Of a DNA stretch of 35,014 bases, positions 8,335 through 16,335 are shown piece by piece. Location of the stretch: contig SFKX01000025.1 of assembly GCA_004553625.1 (NCBI GenBank), positions 1-35,014 of the forward strand, written 5' to 3'. The position numbers and the translations under genes are program-made. Source of the stretch: Clostridiales bacterium. Its GTDB lineage: Bacteria > Bacillota_A > Clostridia > Oscillospirales > Oscillospiraceae. The stretch's first letter is position 1. Each line of letters begins with the position of its first letter. The notes under the pieces were generated by a model that saw only the letters and a program-made list of their open reading frames with translations, was not told the DNA's origin and made no database searches.

Positions 8335-8970
8335 TTGATCGACGGCCTGCCGGAACAGGTCGAGATCGCGGGCCAGATGGTCCCGATCAGCAGCGACTTC
8401 CGGACGGGGATCCTGTTTGAAGAAGTGCTGCAAGACCCAGGGCTCGATGATCTGGAGAAGCTCCAGACCGCCCTGCACCTGTACTTTCCCGGCGTCGTCT
8501 TCGACTCTGACGTGCTCGATGAAGCACTCGGCAGGCTGGTCTGGTTTTATCGCTGCGGCGCGGATCCCGCAGAGACGACGGGCGAAACGTCCGGCGCCGC
8601 CGACGAAGACCCGCCCTTCTCCTACGAGCACGACGCTGATTATATTTACTCCGCGTTTATGCAGGCCTACGGCCTGGACCTGGCGCGGCATCCCCTCCAC
8701 TGGTGGCAGTTCCGAGCCCTCTTTAGATCGCTTCCTGAAGACACGCAGCTGGTCAAAATCATCGGCTACCGCACGATGAAGATCCCGGCCAAGATCTCCA
8801 AGGAGCAACGGCAGCACTATGAGTATCTGAAGCGCGTCTACGCGCTCCCTCAGTCGGCTGACCGTCAGCAGCTCGAAAGTGACCTTAACAAACTACTTAT
8901 GAACGGCGGCAACCCTGCCGCACTTTTGAATGGTAGCGAGGTACGGTCATGGCATCAGATGGAACCCTAA
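8335..8970 (+). CDS. Tail assembly chaperone, Gp15 family (downstream member)
   Basis: About 211 residues of the bacteriophage Gp15 family, recognised by LIDGLPEQVEI, SDFRTGILFEEVLQD, a central FYRCG and the later LHWWQFRALFRSL and KIIGYRTMKIPAKIS. No ATG is available. The frame is open from 8320 and offers CTG at 8326 (reading NLLIDGLP after it, with AAGGG nearby) or TTG at 8335. Relatives usually start M-N-L-L, so CTG 8326 sits exactly where ATG is expected. Alternatively it is expressed by -1 frameshifting from the upstream chaperone. Its 3' end overlaps the tape measure gene by 22 bases. Confidence 0.78.
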   Translation: MIDGLPEQVEIAGQMVPISSDFRTGILFEEVLQDPGLDDLEKLQTALHLYFPGVVFDSDVLDEALGRLVWFYRCGADPAETTGETSGAADEDPPFSYEHDADYIYSAFMQAYGLDLARHPLHWWQFRALFRSLPEDTQLVKIIGYRTMKIPAKISKEQRQHYEYLKRVYALPQSADRQQLESDLNKLLMNGGNPAALLNGSEVRSWHQMEP

Positions 8971-11636
8971 AATTTGATACAAGCCTGGACTCCGGCGGTC
9001 TACAGTCGGGGATGGGCAAGGTCGCGAGCATCGCCCAGCAGGCGCTGGGCGTGTTCAGCGGCCAGATGATGACCAGGGCAGTCGATAGCCTGGTCAACCT
9101 CGGGAAGACAGCCCTCGACAGTGTGGGCGCTCTCGAACAGAATGTGGGCGGCGTCGAGACGCTGTTCGGCGACACGGCTGACGCTGTCATAGCCGCAGCT
9201 GATCGCGCCTACCAGACGGCGGGAATGTCTGCCAACGACTACATGAGCACGGTCACGAGCTTCTCGGCGTCCCTGCTCCAGTCCCTCAGCGGAAACACTG
9301 AGGAAGCCGCCAAAGTGGCGGATATGGCCATCATCGACATGGCCGACAATGCGAACAAGATGGGCACGTCCATGGATATGATCCAGAACGCGTACCAGGG
9401 CTTCGCAAAACAGAACTACACCATGCTGGACAACCTGAAGCTGGGCTACGGCGGCACGAAGACCGAGATGGAGCGACTGCTGGCCGATGCACAGAAGCTG
9501 ACGGGCGTCAAGTATGACATCAACAACCTGAACGACGTCTACCAGGCGATCCACGTGATCCAGGAGGAAATGGGGATCACCGGCACGACTGCCAAGGAAG
9601 CCTCCGAGACTCTGGAGGGCTCCATGGCTTCGGCCAAGGCTGCCTGGGACAACTTTATGAACGGATCGAGCGACGCCGACCAGCTGGCGGACGCCTTCGC
9701 CACGGCTGCGGACAACATCGTCAAGAACCTGGCCGAGATCGTCCCCCGCTTCGCTGAGACGCTGCCGGCTCTGGCCGGTGCCATCGTGTCGCAGATCCCG
9801 GATCTGGCCGCTGCCATTGTGCCGGCCGTTCTCTCTGCTGGCCAGGGTATTCTGGAGCAGGCCCGCGACGCCGTCCTCGACTTTGACTTCGAGGGCATGG
9901 CCGAGATGGTCGTGGAGTCCATCACGGACTTCATCAACGGCGACGGCCTCCGCTCCTTCCTGGGCTGCCTGGTGGATATTTTCACCGGCATCGTCAACGG
10001 CATCAGCTCCATGCTGCCGACGCTCCTGCCGGCTCTCGTCGAGCTGATCGCCTACACCGTGACCGCCCTGATCGACCAACTGCCGGCGCTTCTCGACTGC
10101 GCCCTTCAGCTGATCATGGGCCTGGCCGATGGCATCCTTGCGGCGCTTCCCGTACTGATCGAAGCACTGCCGGAGGTCACCAGCTCCATCGTGGAGTTCC
10201 TGGTCTCCTCCATTCCTGAGATCCTGAACGCCGGCATCGAGCTCCTGCTCGCACTGGTGGACGCCCTGCCCGTTATCATCGACGCCCTGGTCGCGGCTCT
10301 TCCGCAGATCATCGAGTCCGTCGTGACGACTCTGGTGGCATCTGCGCCCGATATTCTGGCGGCTGGCATCGAGCTCCTGATGGCTCTGATCGAGGCCATC
10401 CCGACTATCGTCATCGAGCTGGTCGCAGCTCTGCCCGACATCATCACGGCGATCATCGACGGCCTCATTGCGGCCGGCCCTCAGGTCCTGGAGAGCGCCA
10501 AAGAGCTCTGGGGCCAGATCAAAGAGGCCGTGCCGGATATTATCGCCAAGATCGGCGAGGCCGTGCCGGAAATCATTAACGGCATCGTAACCGGACTGGC
10601 TAATGGTGCTTCCCAGGTATGGGACGCAGCGTGTGAGCTGGGCAGCAACATCCTCAACGGCATCAAGGACTTTCTCGGCATCAACAGCCCGAGCACGGTC
10701 ATGGCCGAACAGGGCGGCTACATTGTAGACGGGCTAGTCAATGGCCTGGCAACTCTGCCCGATCAGGTGGCTCAGGTGCTCTCTGAGATCCTGACAGATC
10801 TCCAGGAGTGGGGCACCGATATGGCAGCCAAGGCCCAGAAGGCCATCACGGACATGGCCACAAAGGTCTCCAATGTCCTGAGACAGCTGCCGGGGCAGAT
10901 CTGGACGCACCTGGTCAACGCTGTCAATAAAGTGGTGGCCTGGGGCCAGCAGATGGTCTCCAATGCTTCGACCGCCGCGAGCAATATGCTCAGCAAGGTC
11001 GCCAGCACGCTCCAGCAGCTCCCGGGCAAGGTCTGGGACTATCTGAGCCAGGCGGCCCAGAAGGTCGTCACCTGGGGCACTCAGCTGGCTCAGAAGGGCG
11101 CCACAGCGGCGACCCAGCTGTTCAACTCCATCGTAAACGGCCTGGCAAGCCTGCCGAACAAGATGACGGAGATCGGCAGCAACATCGTCAGCGGCATCTG
11201 GAACGGCATCAGCTCCGGATGGAACTGGCTGACGAACAAGGTCAGCAGCCTGGCAAGCAGCCTGCTGGACGCCGCAAAGGACGCCCTCGGCATCAACTCC
11301 CCGTCCAAAGAGTTCGCGGACGAGGTCGGTCGCTGGATCATGCCCGGCGTGGGCAAAGGCCTGGACAAGTCCATGCCTGCAACGCTGAAGGACATGAAGG
11401 CCAAGGCCGGCGAGCTCGTCAGTGCCATGCGGGCCGAGATGTCGGCAAGCGCCGGGCAACTAACCGTCGGAGCTTCGCACGCTGCGGGGCTGAGAATGGC
11501 GGGCGCCGGCACTACCGTCTACAACGACAATCGCATGGAGCAGAGCAACACCTACAACGTGCCCGTGGCCACTCCTTCTGAGGTGGCCAAGAAGCAGCGC
11601 GAGGCTCTGCGGAACATGGTCGGAGGTGTGAAATGA
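8949..11636 (+). CDS. Tail tape measure protein
   Basis: The largest gene in the window (895 residues). It would set tail length and later pass into the cell envelope. The N-terminal part (LDSGGLQSGMGKVASIAQQALGV and VTSFSASLLQSLSGN) is typical of Gram-positive tape measures. The middle, about residues 275-540, is a long hydrophobic region of repeated LPxLIxALVxxLPxII helices. Two copies of GINSPS followed by a conserved block occur near residues 577 and 781, with amphipathic LRQLPGQIWTHL / LQQLPGKVWDYL repeats between them. The C-terminus is short and polar. The length would predict a tail of roughly 130 nm by the usual 1.5 Å per residue rule. Confidence 0.95.
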   Translation: MASDGTLKFDTSLDSGGLQSGMGKVASIAQQALGVFSGQMMTRAVDSLVNLGKTALDSVGALEQNVGGVETLFGDTADAVIAAADRAYQTAGMSANDYMSTVTSFSASLLQSLSGNTEEAAKVADMAIIDMADNANKMGTSMDMIQNAYQGFAKQNYTMLDNLKLGYGGTKTEMERLLADAQKLTGVKYDINNLNDVYQAIHVIQEEMGITGTTAKEASETLEGSMASAKAAWDNFMNGSSDADQLADAFATAADNIVKNLAEIVPRFAETLPALAGAIVSQIPDLAAAIVPAVLSAGQGILEQARDAVLDFDFEGMAEMVVESITDFINGDGLRSFLGCLVDIFTGIVNGISSMLPTLLPALVELIAYTVTALIDQLPALLDCALQLIMGLADGILAALPVLIEALPEVTSSIVEFLVSSIPEILNAGIELLLALVDALPVIIDALVAALPQIIESVVTTLVASAPDILAAGIELLMALIEAIPTIVIELVAALPDIITAIIDGLIAAGPQVLESAKELWGQIKEAVPDIIAKIGEAVPEIINGIVTGLANGASQVWDAACELGSNILNGIKDFLGINSPSTVMAEQGGYIVDGLVNGLATLPDQVAQVLSEILTDLQEWGTDMAAKAQKAITDMATKVSNVLRQLPGQIWTHLVNAVNKVVAWGQQMVSNASTAASNMLSKVASTLQQLPGKVWDYLSQAAQKVVTWGTQLAQKGATAATQLFNSIVNGLASLPNKMTEIGSNIVSGIWNGISSGWNWLTNKVSSLASSLLDAAKDALGINSPSKEFADEVGRWIMPGVGKGLDKSMPATLKDMKAKAGELVSAMRAEMSASAGQLTVGASHAAGLRMAGAGTTVYNDNRMEQSNTYNVPVATPSEVAKKQREALRNMVGGVK

Positions 11637-12553
11637 CAATAAACACATTAACCATCGAGCTGACCTGCAACGGCAAGACCCTCAGAATGGGCCCAGGCGA
11701 GGACATCGACATCACTGCCGTGTCCGGCCTAGAGTCCTCCGAGGTGGAGATCAGCACATCAGACAACGCCCTGGTGGACGGGGCGTCTGTCGATGGCAAG
11801 AAAATCAAACCGAGGCCGATCCACATCGAGGCCAGCTTCAGAAGCAGCAAGAACAACCCGGAAAACCGGGCCAAAGTAATCAAGTTTTTCAATCCGAAGT
11901 ACACCGGCAAGGCGCTCATCACCAACATGGGCGTCAGCCGCAACATCGAGTACGAGCTGGAGGGCTGGACCTTCGCAACATCAAAGAACATGGACAGCAA
12001 GCTGAAGATCCTGGTGGATCTGATCTGTCCGGATCCGTATATGCTCAATGTGGACAACTTCGGCAAGAACATGGCGAACATCACGCCGCTGTTCTCGTTC
12101 CCCTGGATCTCTCTCAGCAAGAGGATGGCGACGGGCAAGCTGGACTACAAGCCAGAAGCCCGTGGCCTCCTCCTGGGCGGCAACACTGCCGGCTACAGAA
12201 CGCTGAAGAAGGAGGTCGTGCTGAGCAACGACGGAGATGTCCCGACCGGCGTCCAGATCCAGTTCATCGCGACCAGGGGCACCGTGGTCAACCCTAAGAT
12301 CACGAACACCGGCACGGGCCAGTTCATGCGCGTGAATGTCACGATGCAGACCGGCGACGTGCTTCTCATCGACACCAACGACCGGCACCAGGTCATCACT
12401 CTGAACGGCGTCAACTACTACCAGCACATCGACCGCCGGAGTGAGCCCTTCCAGCTGGACGTGGGCGACAACTATCTGGAGTACGACGCGGATGGGAACT
12501 ACACCAACCTGGACGTCAATCTGTTCTACACTCCGAAGTATCTGGGGGTGTAG
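11633..12553 (+). CDS. Distal tail protein (Dit-like)
   Basis: 306 residues, start overlapping the tape measure stop (ATGA). It follows the tape measure, the usual place of the Dit hexamer at the tail tip. Features include RPIHIEASFRSSKNNPENRAKVIKFFNPK and DLICPDPYMLN in the N-terminal ring domain and a C-terminal galectin-like part with FIATRGTVVNPKITN, ending NLDVNLFYTPKYLGV. These match the phage tail family (Siphovirus-type tail component). No breaks are seen. Confidence 0.85.
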   Translation: MTINTLTIELTCNGKTLRMGPGEDIDITAVSGLESSEVEISTSDNALVDGASVDGKKIKPRPIHIEASFRSSKNNPENRAKVIKFFNPKYTGKALITNMGVSRNIEYELEGWTFATSKNMDSKLKILVDLICPDPYMLNVDNFGKNMANITPLFSFPWISLSKRMATGKLDYKPEARGLLLGGNTAGYRTLKKEVVLSNDGDVPTGVQIQFIATRGTVVNPKITNTGTGQFMRVNVTMQTGDVLLIDTNDRHQVITLNGVNYYQHIDRRSEPFQLDVGDNYLEYDADGNYTNLDVNLFYTPKYLGV

Positions 12554-12556
12554 CGC

Positions 12557-13666
12557 ATGAATTTGATCATCCTCGACCAGAACTTCGACACGCTGGGCGT
12601 CGTCAGCGTGTTCAATACCCTCATCTGGGACCGCCGGTATTATGCCTCGGGCCTTTTTGAATTACACACTCCCGCCGAGTTTTTCACGCTGATGAACACC
12701 GGCCGCTATCTCTACCGGAACGACCGGGACGAGCTGGGCGTGATCCGCGAGGTCAACTTCGCGAGAGACGCCAAGGGCGCCCGAACGGCCTACTGCAAGG
12801 GCTACTTCTCCGAGGAGCTTCTGAACGGCCGCGTGCTCAATACGCAGATCAGCCTCACCGGCACGCCGGAGGTCATCGGCCGGAAGATGGTGGACCGCTA
12901 CGTGATCAACCCGAGCGACGCCGACCGGAAGATCCCCCAGGTCAAACTGGGCGAGCTGAAGGGCGTCGGCGCGAGCGTCACGGTCACGGCCACCGGAGAC
13001 AACCTGGGCGACAAGCTCTACGAGATCGAGAAGACCCAGGAGCTCAGCCACCGGCTGCGCTACGACTACCTGAACAACGACCTCATCTTCGAGGTGTGGA
13101 AGGGCAAGGACAGAACGGACGACCAGACGGAGAACAGCTGGGCCATCTTCTCGGATAGCTTCTACAACGTCAAGAACGCCGTCTACGACCGGGACGAGTC
13201 CGAGTATAAGAACTTCGCCTATGTCGCCGGCGAGGGAGAAGGCTCCGCCCGTGTCATCGTGGAGGTGGATCTCCGCAGCAGTGCGGACGAGGAGCGCCGG
13301 GAGCTCTACGTGGACGCCCGGGATCTCCAGAGCACCTACCAGGACGACGCCGGCAACGAGCACACGTACACGGCCGACCAGTACAGAGCGCTGCTCCGTC
13401 AGCGCGGCCTGGAGAAGCTGGCCGAGTACCAGAAGATCGAGACCGTCAACAGCGACGTGGACCCCAACGCCAACCTGACCTATGGCGTGGACTTCGACCT
13501 GGGCGACCTCTGCACCTACCGCTACGCAGACGTCGGCATCGAGACCACCAAGCGGATCACCGAGATCCAGGAGGTCTACGAGGGCAGCAAGCAGACCCTC
13601 TCCGTCGTCTTCGGCAATGACCAGATAACCAGCATCACGAAAATCATCCAAAGGGAGGTATTTTAA
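12557..13666 (+). CDS. ReqiPepy6 gp37-like tail protein (tail-associated lysin/adsorption)
   Basis: 369 residues. MNLIILDQNFDTLGVV, VFNTLIWDRRYYASGLFELH and the C-terminal FDLGDLCTYRYADVGIETTKRITEIQEVYEG are the conserved ends of the siphovirus ReqiPepy6 gp37-like family, a tail-tip component following Dit in Firmicutes phages. The family is structural, sometimes called Tal-like; no separate peptidase domain is visible here. Upstream GGGGGTG is a weak ribosome-binding site, so coupling to the preceding gene (three bases away) is likely. Confidence 0.85.
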   Translation: MNLIILDQNFDTLGVVSVFNTLIWDRRYYASGLFELHTPAEFFTLMNTGRYLYRNDRDELGVIREVNFARDAKGARTAYCKGYFSEELLNGRVLNTQISLTGTPEVIGRKMVDRYVINPSDADRKIPQVKLGELKGVGASVTVTATGDNLGDKLYEIEKTQELSHRLRYDYLNNDLIFEVWKGKDRTDDQTENSWAIFSDSFYNVKNAVYDRDESEYKNFAYVAGEGEGSARVIVEVDLRSSADEERRELYVDARDLQSTYQDDAGNEHTYTADQYRALLRQRGLEKLAEYQKIETVNSDVDPNANLTYGVDFDLGDLCTYRYADVGIETTKRITEIQEVYEGSKQTLSVVFGNDQITSITKIIQREVF

Positions 13667-13667
13667 C

Positions 13668-14645
13668 ATGGCCATGAGATACGGCTATTTTGACTCGGAG
13701 ATCACCGGCGTGGACTCCGAGGGTATGCCTATTTTTGACAGAGCAGAGACGTCGGAACTGTTCCGCCTGCTCTTTTCCAAACTGCTGACCAACGGCGTGC
13801 TGGCCAAGCCTGCCGACTGCTTCAAAGTGCTGGCAGGCGACACCGGCCTGAGCGTCACGGTCCGCCCTGGCTTCGGCCTGATCAACGGCGCCTTCGCCTA
13901 CGATCCCGCCCCTGCCACCTTCCAGCTGGCCACAGCTCCCACGAGCTACAGCCGCATCGACCGCGTCGTGCTGCGCTGCAACTACCTGGAGCGCCTCTGC
14001 GAGATCATCGTGAAGACCGGCACGGCAGCGGCAACGCCCCAGGCTCCGGAGCTCATCCAGCCCGTCAGCGGCGACTACTACGAGCTGGGCCTGGCAAATG
14101 TGACGGTCAGCGCCAACCAGACCGTCATCACCCAGAGCTCCATCAGCGACACCCGCCCCAACAGCGCAGTCTGCGGCTACATCACCCAGTTCATCGACAG
14201 CATCGACACCGAGGCCTTCTATGACCAGTTCAATGCCTTCTATGCTGAATTTGTGGCCAAGTCCAACGCCAGCTACTCCCAGTTCGAGCAGATGGCCAGG
14301 GCGGCCTATGACGGCTTCACGGCTGCCATCGACGAATACATCGAGGCGCTGGAGACCAAGGGCAACACAGACCTGACCGCCATCACGGAGGCCATGAAAG
14401 AGTTCCAGCGCACCAGCCAGAACGCTTTCAACGAGTGGTTTGCCACCGTGCAGGGCCTTCTGGACGAGGACGTCGCCGGCAGGCTCATCAACAAGACGAG
14501 CGATCTGGACGAGCGCCTGACCGCGCTGGAGTACATGATCATCCACAACGATCTGTTCACTCACATCGTTGACGATGACGGCAACCCGATCCTGGACGAC
14601 GATGGCAACGCGATCATCGGCGACTGGAAATATAAAATCGCATAA
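13668..14645 (+). CDS. Baseplate/tail fibre-type protein
   Basis: 325 residues behind AAGGGAGGTATTTTAAC. The N-terminus (MRYGYFDSEITGVDSEGMPIF, then the FRLLFSKLLTNGV and GLSVTVRPGFGLINGAF patterns) is common in upper baseplate proteins of Firmicutes siphophages and likely docks onto the tail tip. A helical stretch (about 180-270) is followed by a C-terminal acidic tail with repeated DDDGNPILDDDGNAII. That acidic motif is shared by several unrelated phage tail proteins and may mediate oligomer contact. Receptor binding is not demonstrated by the sequence. Confidence 0.75.
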   Translation: MAMRYGYFDSEITGVDSEGMPIFDRAETSELFRLLFSKLLTNGVLAKPADCFKVLAGDTGLSVTVRPGFGLINGAFAYDPAPATFQLATAPTSYSRIDRVVLRCNYLERLCEIIVKTGTAAATPQAPELIQPVSGDYYELGLANVTVSANQTVITQSSISDTRPNSAVCGYITQFIDSIDTEAFYDQFNAFYAEFVAKSNASYSQFEQMARAAYDGFTAAIDEYIEALETKGNTDLTAITEAMKEFQRTSQNAFNEWFATVQGLLDEDVAGRLINKTSDLDERLTALEYMIIHNDLFTHIVDDDGNPILDDDGNAIIGDWKYKIA

Positions 14646-14656
14646 GGAGGAACATT

Positions 14657-15541
14657 ATGCAGATTGATGTAACAAACGGCAAACGCTTCACAGAGTACGA
14701 CGAGCTGGCTGCCGTGGCCAGCGGGGAGGACGTTCTCCTGGTACGACTCGCAGACGGCACAGGCGTCAAGAGGATCCCCCTCAAAGCCATCAAGGCCTTC
14801 ATCAACGGAGACCTGACCACGCTGGAGACTGAGGACAAGACCAGCCTGATCGCCGCCATCAACGAAGTCTTCGGCCTGGCAGGCACCAACGCCGACGACA
14901 TCAAAGCCCTGAAGGAGCTGACCGCAATGCTCGGCCAGACCGGTGCATCCAGAGCCAACTCCTTCATCTACGAGCACAGCCTCGGCACCAGCTTCACCGC
15001 CGAGCAGTCCGCCGACATCCGTGCCGGCAAGTTCGACCTGGTCCGCACCGGAGGCCACTGGACCATCAGCGGCCGCAAATACTGGGCCGCCCATGCTGAC
15101 TACCGTCTGCACTGCGGCGACACAGAACTGACTACCCATCATATGCTGGTCATTCCTGACAGGTCCTTCTATAACGGCGTTATGAATGACACTAATGACA
15201 CGACCGGCTCCTACTACGGCAGCAAGATGAAGACCTCCGGCCTGGCTGATGCTCTGGCCACTGTCAAGGCCGACTTCGGCGCGGATCACATCCTGACTCA
15301 CAGGATCCTCCTGGCCAACGCCGTCGGCAACGGCATCAGCTCCGGCTGGGCGTGGTACGACAGCCAGATCGACCTGATGAACGAAAAGATGGTCTACGGC
15401 TCCTACGCATGGGGAGGCGGCTCCCAGAACGGCCACGACACCGGCGCAGACAAGAGCCAGCTGGCTCTGTTCCAGGCACGCCCGGACCTGATCACGAACA
15501 GAGAAAACTGGTGGCTGAGAGACGTCCGGTCCGCGGCATAA
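14657..15541 (+). CDS. Tail-tip protein of DGR-target type, truncated at its variable region
   Basis: 294 residues behind TAAGGAGGAACATT. The N-terminal third is a tail-attachment segment (LLVRLADGTGVKRIPLKAIKAFI). The C-terminal half has the pattern of gut-phage DGR targets: TTGSYYGSKMKTSGL, FGADHILTHRILLANAV, SGWAWYDSQIDLMNEKMVYG and finally RENWWLRDVRSAA. In relatives the WWLRDV motif is followed by an FC-rich variable region ending GVRPxF. Here a TAA stop comes right after RSAA. The final bases (15524-15538) align with the TR at 16105-16119 at 12 of 15 positions, with two of the three differences at TR adenines. The gene therefore looks 3'-truncated, with its VR lost. Confidence 0.8.
   Translation: MQIDVTNGKRFTEYDELAAVASGEDVLLVRLADGTGVKRIPLKAIKAFINGDLTTLETEDKTSLIAAINEVFGLAGTNADDIKALKELTAMLGQTGASRANSFIYEHSLGTSFTAEQSADIRAGKFDLVRTGGHWTISGRKYWAAHADYRLHCGDTELTTHHMLVIPDRSFYNGVMNDTNDTTGSYYGSKMKTSGLADALATVKADFGADHILTHRILLANAVGNGISSGWAWYDSQIDLMNEKMVYGSYAWGGGSQNGHDTGADKSQLALFQARPDLITNRENWWLRDVRSAA
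15524..15538 (+). repeat. Remnant of a variable repeat (5' end only)
   Basis: GTCCGGTCCGCGGCA aligns with TR bases 16105-16119 (GTCCAGTCCGCGACG). Three positions differ: two are TR A read as G, the third is G to A. The similarity stops where the tail gene hits TAA. It is short, so it is supported mainly by the protein context (DVRSAA aligned with AVQSAT of the TR). Confidence 0.55.
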
Positions 15542-15547
15542 GATAGC

Positions 15548-16075
15548 GTGTCAGACATCCCTAAAAGTAAACGAGCTCATTCAAACCTGGAGGCCCATCA
15601 CAAGGCGCTGGACATCCGCAGAATGATCGCCAACGAGCTCCTGGCCAGCTTCGCCTACAGCGAGAAGAAGCTGGAGGCAGCCATCCAGAAGCAGACCAAG
15701 CACATCCAGGACCCAGAGCACAAGGCAGAGGTGGCGCAGGCCATCCGGAGCCTGGAGGAAGACTTCGCCTGCTGGTTTATCAAACGCCACCGCGACCGAG
15801 TGGACGATCTCGCCTGCGCCATCGCTCAGCACATCAGGGCGGCCGATACCATCTGGCCCTCCTACCGTGTCGAGTACCTGGACAGACGCGACGAGCTCAA
15901 CCAGGCGCTGAAGTGCTGCAACCAGCTCCAGGACGAGCTCCAGTACATCGCCGAGGCGCTGCCGGCTGACAAAAACCGGTATATGAACATCGTGCTCGAA
16001 GTCGAGAAGCTGTTCAACATGGTGAAGAAGCTCCGGCAGTCCGACAACCGCTTCCTGAAGCACCTGAAAGATTAA
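15548..16075 (+). CDS. avd: DGR accessory variability determinant (Avd-like)
   Basis: 175 residues, helix-rich and highly charged, with SKRAHSNLEAHHKALDIRRM at the N-terminus and repeated long helices to the end (LFNMVKKLRQSDNRFLKHLKD), fitting the four-helix bundle of Avd. Avd forms a pentameric barrel that binds reverse transcriptase and template RNA and is required for retrohoming. It is longer than the about 128-residue Bordetella phage Avd, but this size occurs in Clostridia phages. The start is GTG with no ribosome-binding site in the six bases after the truncated tail gene, consistent with a deletion that removed the normal upstream sequence. It lies directly before the TR and reverse transcriptase. 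Confidence 0.78.
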   Translation: MSDIPKSKRAHSNLEAHHKALDIRRMIANELLASFAYSEKKLEAAIQKQTKHIQDPEHKAEVAQAIRSLEEDFACWFIKRHRDRVDDLACAIAQHIRAADTIWPSYRVEYLDRRDELNQALKCCNQLQDELQYIAEALPADKNRYMNIVLEVEKLFNMVKKLRQSDNRFLKHLKD

Positions 16076-16089
16076 CACCCTATAGGGTG
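16076..16089 (+). other. Perfect palindrome between avd and the template repeat
   Basis: CACCCTATAGGGTG is a 14-bp perfect palindrome starting right after the avd stop and ending 21 bases before the TR core. As RNA it would fold into a 5-bp stem with a UAUA loop. It may mark the 5' part of the DGR template RNA or a processing site. The role is inferred. Confidence 0.45.
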
Positions 16090-16110
16090 GCCTCTGTTTG
16101 TGCCGTCCAG

Positions 16111-16197
16111 TCCGCGACGAATTTCTGCAATGTCAACAACAACGGCAATGCCAACAACTGGAACGCCTCGAACTCCATCGGCGTCCGCCCGGATTTC
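16111..16197 (+). repeat. DGR template repeat (TR)
   Basis: This 87-bp segment has 23 adenines and, read in the frame of the reverse transcriptase, ten AAY codons (pattern NFCNVNNNGNANNWNASNS). It aligns without gaps to two segments at 30251-30337 and 30350-30436. The 20 bases CTCCATCGGCGTCCGCCCGG at its 3' end (16173-16192) are identical in VR1 and have one change in VR2; they form the GC-rich initiation-of-homing type element. Just after it the TR has ATTTC where both VRs have TTTTC, a fixed difference like the IMH/IMH* distinction. It is located between avd and the reverse transcriptase, the standard order. Confidence 0.93.
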
Positions 16198-16335
16198 ACA
16201 ACCGCACTACATTCTACGGGCAGGCTCCCGCGTGCGGCTATGGGAAAGGAGAGGCCATCCGTCCAGCGGGATCAGCTGGTAAATGCTAACCAGGACGCTC
16301 CCGGTTACGACCGATGGGGCTATCGCGTGGTTTTT
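16198..16335 (+). ncRNA. TR-reverse transcriptase spacer, probable structured part of the template RNA
   Basis: The 138 bases between TR and the reverse transcriptase ATG carry no convincing gene. In other DGRs this spacer is part of the template RNA that Avd and reverse transcriptase bind and that primes cDNA synthesis. Small inverted repeats are visible (for example CTGGT...ACCAG around 16276-16293). The exact RNA ends cannot be read from sequence. Confidence 0.5.

Noticed and set aside
9000..10079. Long minus-strand open frame opposite the tape measure gene
   Set aside because: Antisense shadow of the tape measure protein with unusual His/Gln/Arg-rich composition and no plausible start signal.
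16087..16335. N-terminal extension of the reverse transcriptase through the TR
   Set aside because: It encodes the template repeat and spacer; related enzymes start at the MNxFYD motif that matches 16336.
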